A stretch of 11,439 bases of DNA from Candidatus Nomurabacteria bacterium. Lineage in GTDB: Bacteria > Patescibacteriota > Minisyncoccia > Phycocordibacterales > UBA1006. Of this stretch, positions 6,483-11,439 are shown in pieces (position 1 is the stretch's first letter; each line of letters opens with the position of its first letter). The notes under the pieces are model-generated. The model was given only the letters and a program-made list of their open reading frames with translations. It did no database searches and had not been told where the DNA came from. The DNA lies in assembly GCA_029882015.1 (NCBI GenBank), contig JAOULM010000021.1:1-11439 (forward strand), given 5' to 3'. The position numbers were made by a program, and so were the translations under genes.

Positions 6483-6690
6483 ACACTAACCAATAAAAAC
6501 GTTGATTTTAAAAGGGCTGAGCGCCCAAAGGAACATATCGATAAAAAATAATATTTAGGGGTATTTTGAAATGTCTTAACATTTACCTACTTTTTACGTA
6601 GAATACCCACATGAGAGTCCGGTCTTGAAATCATGGGCTCGCATATTATTTTTTGGTCGGTTATCCTTTGTGATGCCGGCCATTTTTTTA
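6483..6690 (+). ncRNA. Candidate structured non-coding RNA
   Basis: Downstream of the TTGACA promoter. It begins with a small hairpin GGGC/GCCC (6514-6526). A compact three-way junction follows: P1 GGGTATT/AATACCC (6559-6565, 6602-6608) encloses P2 AAATGT/ACATTT (6569-6574, 6579-6584) and P3 CTAC/GTAG (6587-6590, 6598-6601). Next are two mutually exclusive pairings, CATGA/TCATG (6610-6614, 6631-6635) and GAGTCC/GGGCTC (6615-6620, 6635-6640). It ends in a stem GGTCGG/CCGGCC (6655-6660, 6676-6681, one G-T pair) followed by ATTTTTTT, which resembles an intrinsic terminator with a large loop. No known RNA family is recognised. The same stems could also serve a minus-strand mini-gene. Confidence 0.35.
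6594..6683 (-). CDS. Possible 29-residue peptide with Shine-Dalgarno sequence
   Basis: On the minus strand GGAGGTG (6702-6696) precedes an ATG at 6683 by 12 bases. The peptide starts MAGITKDNRPKNN, is basic and polar, and ends in CGYST. The spacing is longer than optimal. The stop falls inside the structured region, whose minus-strand reading (P1-P3 followed by a T-rich stretch) would make a plausible terminator. It could be a real mini-gene, a leader, or the stub of a lost gene. No homologue is recognised. Confidence 0.25.
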   Translation of the reverse strand: MAGITKDNRPKNNMRAHDFKTGLSCGYST

Positions 6691-6913
6691 CTTTTCACCT
6701 CCTTTTTTTTCGTTATAAATTAGTTTCATTACTGCATTTGCTTTTATACAAAAAAAGACCTTCCAAAATTGGATAACCTAACATAATTTTCGTCTTCAGA
6801 ATAAAGCTTTTATTGTACTGCTTTATTATTTGTGTTTGTTTAGTAGGTATAGTCTTATGCATGATAAGTCAATCTAATTAAATTAATTCAAAAAGGCAAG
6901 TATATTTTCTTAG

Positions 6914-7819
6914 ACTGCTTTGAAAACTTGTAAAAACTATCAGTCACCCTATAATGATTCTTTAAATAGATCCCGATTACAGGCTATCCGTCGTGGAAAA
7001 TCCGTGTACCGATCATTGAAACACGACTACTTGTTTCGCAAACTTATTCGTTGCCGAGGTTGTGAAAAACGACTTATTGGTGAATTAAAGAAAGGACATA
7101 TTTACTACCGCTGTCACACCAAAGACTGCCCAACCAAAACCCTTCGAGAAGATAGAATTGAAAGTTATTTCAAAAATTATCTTTCATATACCGGTTTAAA
7201 TCCCAAAGAAGAACTCATGCTTGACGAAGCGTTAAGCTTTTTGGAGTCAAATTGGTTGGATACACAGAGAAATATGCTTCAGTCAATAGACCTTCACGTG
7301 ACAAACATCGAACAACGTATTGCCCGATTGACCGATGCCTACCTAGATGCTGTTTTAGGAAAAGATGCTTTTGAGGCAAAAAACAAAGGGTTAATGTTTG
7401 AAAAAAGAGAACTACTGGAGAAAAAAGAGAATTTGAGTCAAGGCAAAAACAAAATTTTTGATAAAACCAAAAAGTACCTCGAACTGCTCAAAGGCCTTAA
7501 AAACACGTATGATTCAGCAAACTATCACGAAAAGCGCGAAATCATTGAACACGTAACCTCGAACCTTGAAGCAGAGGGCCGAAAGCTAATAATATCAACG
7601 AAAACACCCTTTACTGAGTTTGTTTTTTCTCGTTGTGGCCCCGTATGTGAACCTAACCGAGGCAGAGATAGAACTTGTAACAGACAATTCGTCTATCCTG
7701 ACGAGGTTACAATCCTATACAACAACAAACCTTTTAGTAAGGAACAAATAGATCAGTTGCTAGATATGTTGTACAAGGCGGCTACAGAGGAAGTAGAGAA
7801 AGAGAAAAATGATGTATGA
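6914..7819 (+). pseudogene. Large serine recombinase, 5'-truncated
   Basis: Numbering from the TTG at 6920 gives 299 residues. From about residue 18 ('SRLQAIRRGKSVYRSLKHDYLFRKLIRC') the sequence follows the end of the recombinase domain and the zinc ribbon of large serine recombinases, with C45/C48 (CRGC) and C65/C70 (YRCHTKDC), then a long coiled coil (about 110-210). The entire N-terminal resolvase domain with the catalytic serine, and most of the recombinase domain, are missing (full proteins are about 450-600 residues). Upstream frames contain no remnant and a TAG at 6911-6913 closes the frame, so the gene is truncated and catalytically dead on its own. It ends in an ATGA overlap with the next gene, so its 3' part may still be translated. 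Residues 239-254 (CGPVCEPNRGRDRTCN) match the att arm near the tRNA. Confidence 0.75.
7622..7650 (+). repeat. Att-arm-like repeat inside the recombinase gene
   Basis: TGTGGCCCCGTATGTGA (7634-7650) is identical to 10751-10767, directly beside the tRNA-proximal att repeat. The 12 bases before it (7622-7633) also match 10739-10750 at 8 positions. Both copies read V-F-x-x-C-G-P-V-C-(E/D) in the same frame. Confidence 0.7.
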
Positions 7820-8217
7820 GGCAGTTCCCTTTTACACAAGTGCCTAATATACTTTTAGATACCCACCTAACGTATTTAACTGGTGCTGAGTTGAAGGTAC
7901 TACTCGTAGTTGTCCGTCAGACTATAGGGTGGCAAAACAAACGTACAGGTAAGCGTAAAGAGCGTGATCGGCTTACGCAAAGTCAATTTCTAACCAAAAC
8001 CGGCTTATCTAGGCGAGTAGTGTCTAAGTCTATTTCTTCGTTAGTAAAACGAAGGCTTATTTGTGTTACTGATTTTGAAGGGAACATGCTAACTAACCCA
8101 AAACAACGCAAAGGTAAATCCTATCTCTATTACACTGCTACCGTTCAACTAGTGCATAAAAGGTACCTGAACCTGTGCACAAAAGTGACTATAACAAAAG
8201 AAAAGGAGGTGAAATAA
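7816..8217 (+). CDS. Phage-O-like replication protein, winged helix-turn-helix
   Basis: 133 residues. 'FTQVPNILLD' (6-15), 'LTGAELKVLLVVVRQTIGWQ' (21-40) and 'LTQSQFLTKTGLSRRVVSKSISSLVKRRLI' (53-82) match the N-terminal winged-helix domain of lambda-O-type and plasmid replication proteins (F-x-x-(I/V)-PN-x-(L/F)-(L/F)-D then a helix-turn-helix). Such domains bind iterons at a replication origin. The protein ends soon after the domain, without the C-terminal helicase-loader region, and no iterons are evident nearby, so a regulatory role is equally possible. Its ATG overlaps the recombinase stop (ATGA, 7816-7819), implying translational coupling. The last codons contain a strong AAAAGGAGGTG with no well-placed start after it. 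Confidence 0.68.
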   Translation: MRQFPFTQVPNILLDTHLTYLTGAELKVLLVVVRQTIGWQNKRTGKRKERDRLTQSQFLTKTGLSRRVVSKSISSLVKRRLICVTDFEGNMLTNPKQRKGKSYLYYTATVQLVHKRYLNLCTKVTITKEKEVK

Positions 8218-8261
8218 AGTAGAAGGTTTGCAAAGAAAATTAAAAAGTATAAAATTAAAAT

Positions 8262-8516
8262 ATGAATAAACAAGAAACTCTTACAACACTCCTATATAGT
8301 GCAAAACTTATTCTAAAAGACGACATAGATGTGGCAGTTGAGATGTGGTCAAAAATTTACCCCAGTCATTCCATTGTAGCCAAGCCTAAATTTTATGACG
8401 ACGATTGGGGAAATCTTTATCTTATGGTAGACACCTTTATTAAGTTTAGACATCACGCTAGTCTCCCTCATTCAAAAGAGGAACTCAAAAAAGCGGTAGA
8501 TTATTTTCAACAGTAA
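8262..8516 (+). CDS. Hypothetical small acidic protein
   Basis: 84 residues, not recognised. Two helical ends (about 1-30 and 68-84) flank a central 'FYDDDWGNLYLMVDTFIKFRHH' segment; it has no membrane span, signal or cysteine. A TATAAA at 8248-8253 lies 8 bases before the ATG, so the message may be leaderless. The Shine-Dalgarno-like GGAGGTG at 8205-8211 is about 50 bases upstream, too far to act directly. Its stop codon abuts the end of the convergent gene with no base between. Confidence 0.6.
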   Translation: MNKQETLTTLLYSAKLILKDDIDVAVEMWSKIYPSHSIVAKPKFYDDDWGNLYLMVDTFIKFRHHASLPHSKEELKKAVDYFQQ

Positions 8517-8750
8517 CTATTTGTTGTAGCTTCTGTCTCCTGAATTTTCACCACCGTGGTACTCTTTGTACGACGAACCACTAGGGCTATTTTTGTACGT
8601 ATATTCCTGATGGGTATGTTTGCCACCCCCAGTTTTGGTGATAATATCACCTGACCTTCTTGAAGATGAAGAATTACCACCATTGTCTATACGTGACCTT
8701 GTAGTTTTTCCACCACTCGAACTTTTGAATAAGTTTGAAAAAAATCCCAT
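8517..8750 (-). CDS. Hypothetical Ser/Gly-rich low-complexity protein
   Basis: 77 residues from the ATG at 8750 ('MGFFSNLFKSSSGGK'). A short hydrophobic N-terminus (GFFSNLF) is followed by a disordered Ser/Gly/Lys/Tyr-rich tail with 'SSSSRRSG', 'TKTGGGKHTHQEYTYKNS' and 'YKEYHGGENSGDRSYNK'. A TTG at 8792 would add 14 residues; I prefer the ATG because TAAAAT lies seven bases before it, matching the leaderless pattern of the window. The N-terminus could be a membrane-binding helix, the tail a flexible linker. No family is recognised. Confidence 0.5.
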   Translation of the reverse strand: MGFFSNLFKSSSGGKTTRSRIDNGGNSSSSRRSGDIITKTGGGKHTHQEYTYKNSPSGSSYKEYHGGENSGDRSYNK

Positions 8751-9068
8751 CACAGTAATTTTAAATGTCCGCCAAAATTGACGACTATTCAATATACATA
8801 AATTAATTGACTTTTTTAAATATAAGTAGCGTTTTTATAGTTAATATTTGGAATATACTTTGAGTATTACCCATAACCATCAAAGTAATATGCAACTACT
8901 TTAGAATAAGCCAATACAATTTGTCCGAGTACTTAAATATGTAAAACTCACACTCAAAATCAAATAGTTGTTGTTAATTTAATTACCTGAATTTCAGGCA
9001 GATAACTTTGTAGAATGGGGTATTTATTGTAATTTAATTTTTCCAAATTTAAATTAGCCTTTAAAATT
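8751..9068. other. AT-rich intergenic region with a dyad and a possible promoter
   Basis: No gene is seen. A perfect dyad CCTGAA-T-TTCAGG (8986-8998) lies just upstream of TTGTAG (9008-9013), a 16-base spacer and TAATTT (9030-9035), a possible promoter for the membrane peptide at 9069. TATTAC/GTAATA and AAAGTA/TACTTT form weaker inverted repeats around 8860-8902. Confidence 0.35.
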
Positions 9069-9242
9069 ATGGGAGAGAGACTAAAAAAAATAGATAATAA
9101 AATTAGTAGTCACAAATTTTTTCTATGGAGTAATTATGTGAATCTAGTTGCTTCTTTGATTACGATAGGCCTTATTGTAACCTCTACAATTACACTTTTT
9201 CTAAATTGGAAGATAAATTATTTGTTGTTACCCTACAATTGA
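9069..9242 (+). CDS. Small membrane peptide, overlapping the next gene
   Basis: 57 residues: a basic N-terminus ('MGERLKKIDNKISSHKF') and one clear membrane segment, about 25-47 ('NLVASLITIGLIVTSTITLF'), then a short tail. It overlaps the following gene by 37 bases in the -1 frame. That gene also starts with a membrane helix, so the two may be translationally coupled partners, or halves of one two-helix protein split by a frameshift. No standard slippery heptamer is seen in the overlap. No Shine-Dalgarno sequence is visible. Confidence 0.5.
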   Translation: MGERLKKIDNKISSHKFFLWSNYVNLVASLITIGLIVTSTITLFLNWKINYLLLPYN

Positions 9243-10144
9243 CGATAATATCAATTTCTATACTTATTATGGCTATCTGCCTTTTTTATATTCATTTCCG
9301 AGCACAAAAAGAGTATTCATTAAGTATAGAATCCATTCAGCAAAAATTTTGGGGTTTTGTAAATAATTTAACTATTGAGCATAAAAAAGAAATTGATAAA
9401 ATTAGTAAGGATAAGTCAAAAATAGAGGAGATTAATTCAAAGAAAACTCAGCGCATATTAAAATTAGAAAATAGGTTTAATAATTTGGAAACTACTTTAA
9501 TCCGTTGTCACAATATAAGCCACCATACCAGAGATTTTGTAAAAATAATAGTTGATGATCTTATAAATAAAAACATAGATAACAGAGATTATATTAATGG
9601 ACAATATGCTAATTTCTTACCAAGGGTTGTAGAAGATTTGAAAAAAATATTTGATCTAAACACCGGGGTCAAATGTTCTGTGGCAATTAGGCTGGCTAAA
9701 AAGGTTGATAACCTTGATGGAACCTCTGGATATTCAATTCATCACCTACTTAGAAATCATGACTCAGAAGGAAAAAGAAAAAAATATGACAATAAGGTTA
9801 ATGGTGTATCATATAAGCAATTTATGGAGTATAATTTCGTTTTAGATGACGACTTTGAAAATTATTTTTATTTAAATAATCTAAGAAAAAATAAAGCTTA
9901 TGCCTGTCAATTTATACCTGACCACTTGAATTATTATGATGCCAAATTGACTACTACAATTGGTTACAGAATGGAGCCACATACATCACAAAAAATGATT
10001 CTTTTTGGTTTTTTAGATGTAGACTGTTTAGGGGGCGAATTTGATGAGAGGGATCATCAATTTTTAGCCTCGGTTGCTGACCGAATATTCGCAGTTCTAT
10101 ACCTGAAAAAATTCTTTAATGAAATGATTTTGCAGCCAATATAA
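9206..10144 (+). CDS. Membrane-anchored protein with GAF-like C-terminal domain
   Basis: 312 residues from a TTG; the true start is uncertain. One membrane helix (about 8-31) is followed by a Lys/Glu-rich coiled coil (about 55-100) and a globular domain. The C-terminal block 'ILFGFLDVDCLGGEFDERDHQFLASVADRIFAVLYL' (about 265-301, quoted in parts: 'FGFLDVD', 'FDERDHQFLASVADRIF') has the shape of the last strand and helix of a GAF domain, a small-molecule sensing fold. No kinase, cyclase or nuclease domain follows, so it looks like a sensor without a visible output. The gene is very AT-rich, more so than the backbone genes, as expected for transferred cargo. Role unknown; a defence or signalling function would be speculation. 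Confidence 0.6.
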   Translation: MEDKLFVVTLQLTIISISILIMAICLFYIHFRAQKEYSLSIESIQQKFWGFVNNLTIEHKKEIDKISKDKSKIEEINSKKTQRILKLENRFNNLETTLIRCHNISHHTRDFVKIIVDDLINKNIDNRDYINGQYANFLPRVVEDLKKIFDLNTGVKCSVAIRLAKKVDNLDGTSGYSIHHLLRNHDSEGKRKKYDNKVNGVSYKQFMEYNFVLDDDFENYFYLNNLRKNKAYACQFIPDHLNYYDAKLTTTIGYRMEPHTSQKMILFGFLDVDCLGGEFDERDHQFLASVADRIFAVLYLKKFFNEMILQPI

Positions 10145-10155
10145 TAATTAGTACT

Positions 10156-10178
10156 TTACACAAGTCAGTTGTGTGTAA
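10156..10178. other. Hairpin downstream of the GAF-like gene
   Basis: ACACAA (10158-10163) pairs with TTGTGT (10169-10174) around GTCAG, with TT/AA flanks. There is no proper T-run, so it is only a weak terminator candidate. It ends 15 bases before the next promoter's -35. Confidence 0.3.
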
Positions 10179-10188
10179 CTTTAAAACA

Positions 10189-10217
10189 TTGACATTCATA
10201 ACTCCTTAACTTAGAAT
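10189..10217 (+). promoter_or_regulatory. Consensus promoter of the 94-residue gene
   Basis: TTGACA (10189-10194), a 17-base spacer, and TAGAAT (10212-10217). The ATG at 10221 is only four bases after the -10, so transcription would start at or just inside the first codons. Confidence 0.65.
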
Positions 10218-10220
10218 AAA

Positions 10221-10505
10221 ATGGAAACAAAAACAATTGAAATGCGTATAACTGACCCCATGGATAGTTCTAAAAAAAATAATGGTCTCAACAAAGGTGG
10301 GAGTTCCGTGACTCCTAAGTTGAATATGTCGAAATGGATGGAGGAGAATTTCACACCAGATTCACCTGTAGTTAAAAAACTTCAGAACGGAATGAATGAA
10401 GATTCCGAAGGATGGTGTGACTCTGTTGATAAAAAGGAAAATCATCCTCATAATTTATTTATTGATGATCTTATTGAGGTTACCCGTTCTCGGCGAAAAA
10501 AATAA
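10221..10505 (+). CDS. Hypothetical small hydrophilic protein
   Basis: 94 residues, not recognised. Asn/Lys/Ser-rich and probably disordered at the N-terminus, with 'MSKWMEENFTPDSPVVKKLQ' (about 36-55) as the most structured stretch and a basic end ('VTRSRRKK'). The promoter's -10 is so close that the first ATG (10221) may be cut off; the ATG at 10242 (residue 8) is an alternative start with a leader of about 18 bases. The gene has its own promoter and terminator, so it is a single-gene unit at the tRNA end of the element. Confidence 0.55.
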   Translation: METKTIEMRITDPMDSSKKNNGLNKGGSSVTPKLNMSKWMEENFTPDSPVVKKLQNGMNEDSEGWCDSVDKKENHPHNLFIDDLIEVTRSRRKK

Positions 10506-10525
10506 CAAGTTTTAAAAAATGATTT

Positions 10526-10553
10526 AAAAACCAAGTATATATACTTGGTTTTT
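10526..10553. terminator. Bidirectional terminator
   Basis: AAAAA-CCAAGTATA-TATACTTGG-TTTTT, a perfect palindrome (10531-10548) flanked by A5 and T5. It ends the 94-residue gene on the plus strand. It is also the first good terminator for transcripts leaving tRNA-Glu on the minus strand. Confidence 0.8.
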
Positions 10554-10554
10554 T

Positions 10555-10762
10555 ATTTTATATCTTTTTACGAGGTTACATTCAATGTTGAATCCCACCG
10601 GTTCCTCGAACCTGAAAAAGGCTGAGAAATAAGGCTCCTATCAAAATCCCCTTTTAGCATATATAAACTCAAAAACGACCTCGAATTAGGATGGGTAATT
10701 AAAGACCAATGATTTCAAGGATATTTGTAGTGTTATAAGTTTTTTTGCTATGTGGCCCCGTA
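10555..10762. other. Degraded tRNA-proximal arm of the element
   Basis: No intact gene. It holds a long-range stem CGAGGT/ACCTCG (10571-10576, 10678-10683) enclosing ATTCAATGTTGAAT (10580-10593) and GGTTC-CTC-GAACC (10600-10612); a block ATCCCAC...TCGAACC (10592-10612) that resembles the tRNA att sequence; a short open frame ending KNDLELGWVIKDQ with a stop at about 10722; and, at 10739-10762, a segment that matches the 3' part of the recombinase gene. I read it as the remains of an att arm and perhaps of an older recombinase gene. Confidence 0.4.
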
Positions 10763-10782
10763 TGTGATCCCACGGGGAATCG
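10763..10782. repeat. Proximal att repeat within tRNA-Glu
   Basis: Exact 20-base match to 5981-6000. It covers the last 18 bases of tRNA-Glu and two bases beyond; the strand exchange must have occurred within it. Confidence 0.85.
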
Positions 10783-10836
10783 AACCCCGATTTCCAGGAT
10801 GAAAACCTGGTGTCCTAACCGTTAGACGATGGGATC
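10765..10836 (-). tRNA. tRNA-Glu (anticodon TTC)
   Basis: 72 bases, fully foldable: acceptor GATCCCA/TGGGATC, D-stem GTCT/GGAC, anticodon stem CCAGG/CCTGG with loop TTTTCAT (anticodon TTC), T-stem CGGGG/CCCCG with loop TTCGATT, discriminator A. The CCA end is not encoded. Its last 18 bases are supplied by the integrated element and its original terminator is displaced to about 5950. The palindrome ATATGATCATAT lies just upstream, with TATGAT as a possible -10. Confidence 0.95.
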
Positions 10837-10863
10837 ATATATATCATATGATCATATAAATAA

Positions 10864-10890
10864 AAATGCCGATCAAATTGACCGGCATTT
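10864..10890 (-). terminator. Terminator of the minus-strand gene beside the tRNA
   Basis: Read on the minus strand, AAATGCCGGTCAA pairs with TTGATCGGCATTT (one G-T pair) around one base and is followed by a T-rich tail (TTATTTATA). It separates the 147-residue gene from tRNA-Glu. Confidence 0.75.
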
Positions 10891-10903
10891 ATTATAACTT
10901 ATT

Positions 10904-11347
10904 TTAATTTTTTTTCAAGTCTACATCTTCACGTCGAAGATACCAAGCAAGAGTGCTGTTTACCCTTCTTTTCTCTGTAAAAAAGCATTTGGTATATTGC
11001 TGAATCTTTTGCTGTTCAACAAAAGCGATATTATCATAGTTCTCTCCAGAAAAAATAACAACTTCACATTTACCAGCCTTTTCAAGTGGGTCATATGCAT
11101 CCATTGTTGATATATTACGAAGAATAAGGCTGTTATCTTTATCCTTGAGGATTTTTCTTAATTTTAACAAAAAATGTACCCCATTTTTATTTCCATCCCA
11201 GACTATAAAAATATTTTGTTTGGTTATTTTTTCTGCCTGTTCTGGCATAGAAAAAGTTTTTTTAAATGTTTCTAGTATGTCGTCATATGGTGTACCATTA
11301 CCGCAATTTAACCCAATGATACTTTTGATATTATTCCCGTAGTTCAT
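10904..11347 (-). CDS. Hypothetical protein, alternating alpha/beta pattern
   Basis: 147 residues, not recognised. Strand-helix alternation is suggested by 'NIFIVWDGNKNGVHFLLKLRKIL' and 'CEVVIFSGENYDNIAFVEQQKI', which resembles a Rossmann-type or small nucleotide-binding fold, but no signature motif is complete. It is Lys-rich at the end ('RREDVDLKKN') and has no membrane segment or signal peptide. It lies outside the element, upstream of tRNA-Glu on the same strand, with its own consensus promoter and a terminator before the tRNA. The ATG at 11347 follows a leader of about 33 bases without a Shine-Dalgarno sequence. Confidence 0.65.
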   Translation of the reverse strand: MNYGNNIKSIIGLNCGNGTPYDDILETFKKTFSMPEQAEKITKQNIFIVWDGNKNGVHFLLKLRKILKDKDNSLILRNISTMDAYDPLEKAGKCEVVIFSGENYDNIAFVEQQKIQQYTKCFFTEKRRVNSTLAWYLRREDVDLKKN

Positions 11348-11386
11348 TAATGTTGATTTATATGTTTAAAAAATTATTTCTAGAAA

Positions 11387-11415
11387 ATTATACCAGTATC
11401 TTGAGTTTTTAGCAA
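11387..11415 (-). promoter_or_regulatory. Promoter of the minus-strand gene at the right edge
   Basis: On the minus strand: TTGCTA (11415-11410), a 17-base spacer ending in TGG, and a perfect TATAAT (11392-11387). It is an extended -10 with consensus spacing. The start is predicted near 11380. Confidence 0.7.
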
Positions 11416-11439
11416 AAATACGCTACTGTAGACCTATTA

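Larger units (their letters stand above)
5981..10782. mobile_element. Integrated element in tRNA-Glu, about 4.8 kb
   Basis: The 20-base sequence TGTGATCCCACGGGGAATCG occurs at 5981-6000 and 10763-10782 in the same orientation. The second copy is the 3' end of an intact tRNA-Glu; the first is a stranded 3' end followed by a terminator. This is the classic layout of an element integrated in a tRNA gene that restores the tRNA with its own att sequence. The interior is mostly more AT-rich than the flanks and carries a serine recombinase remnant, a phage-O-like protein and several unknown genes. No tyrosine integrase is visible and the recombinase lacks its catalytic domain, so the element is probably decayed or mobilised in trans. 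Confidence 0.78.

Noticed and set aside
8203..8269. A 13-codon leader peptide (TTG at 8228) behind the strong GGAGGTG, ending across the ATG at 8262
   Set aside because: The spacing from the Shine-Dalgarno site to the TTG is about 16 bases, too long to be convincing, and the downstream gene already has a close -10 box.
9200..9242. Programmed -1 frameshift joining the two membrane frames
   Set aside because: The frames have the right relation, but no X-XXY-YYZ heptamer or downstream stem is visible in the overlap, so I do not claim it.
10600..10640. TPP riboswitch-like words (ACCTGA and GGCTGAGA)
   Set aside because: They occur in the wrong order for a TPP riboswitch, the other conserved blocks are missing and no thiamine gene follows.
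5981..10782. CRISPR array, insertion-sequence transposase or toxin-antitoxin pair in the element
   Set aside because: I saw no regularly spaced repeats, no DDE or HUH transposase motifs, and no recognisable toxin or antitoxin family among the small genes.

Overview
The window looks like a chromosomal segment of a small-genome bacterium with the standard genetic code, most plausibly a Patescibacteria (CPR) lineage, perhaps Parcubacteria-like. This is inference. It rests on a PriA whose helicase motifs have decayed, an S21-type ribosomal protein, compact single-gene transcription units each closed by a near-perfect hairpin, and core genes that lack Shine-Dalgarno sites but carry a -10 box only 8 to 11 bases before the ATG, which suggests leaderless or nearly leaderless mRNAs.

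Bases 1-5980 are backbone. They hold the 3' part of priA, rpsU, ftsA, an unrecognised gene on the minus strand, ftsZ, an AhpF-like thioredoxin reductase (trxB-type), and an ECF-type sigma factor on the minus strand. ftsA and ftsZ are not an operon here: ftsA ends in its own terminator and ftsZ has its own promoter, back to back with that of the intervening minus-strand gene. The sigma-factor promoter carries an operator-like dyad over its -10.

Bases 5981-10782 are an integrated element of about 4.8 kb in tRNA-Glu(TTC). The intact tRNA lies at 10765-10836 on the minus strand. Its last 18 bases plus two more are repeated exactly at 5981-6000, and what looks like the tRNA's original terminator lies just beyond that distal repeat, now 4.8 kb from the tRNA. 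Inside the element are a structured GC-rich island, a possible structured RNA with promoter and terminator, a 5'-truncated large serine recombinase translationally coupled to a phage-O-like winged-helix protein, three small unknown proteins, a short membrane peptide that overlaps a membrane-anchored protein with a GAF-like C-terminus, and a degraded left arm next to the tRNA.

The most interesting signal concerns the attachment sites. The 17 bases flanking the tRNA-proximal repeat also occur, in the same reading frame, inside the recombinase gene (CGPVC). Rejoining the two ends on paper gives an attP in which that frame continues through the tRNA repeat and on for about 60 codons. This suggests a recombinase gene whose 3' end is the attachment site and whose C-terminus is rewritten by antisense tRNA sequence on integration.

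Bases 10837-11439 return to backbone, with an unrecognised minus-strand gene that has a consensus promoter and a terminator ahead of the tRNA.
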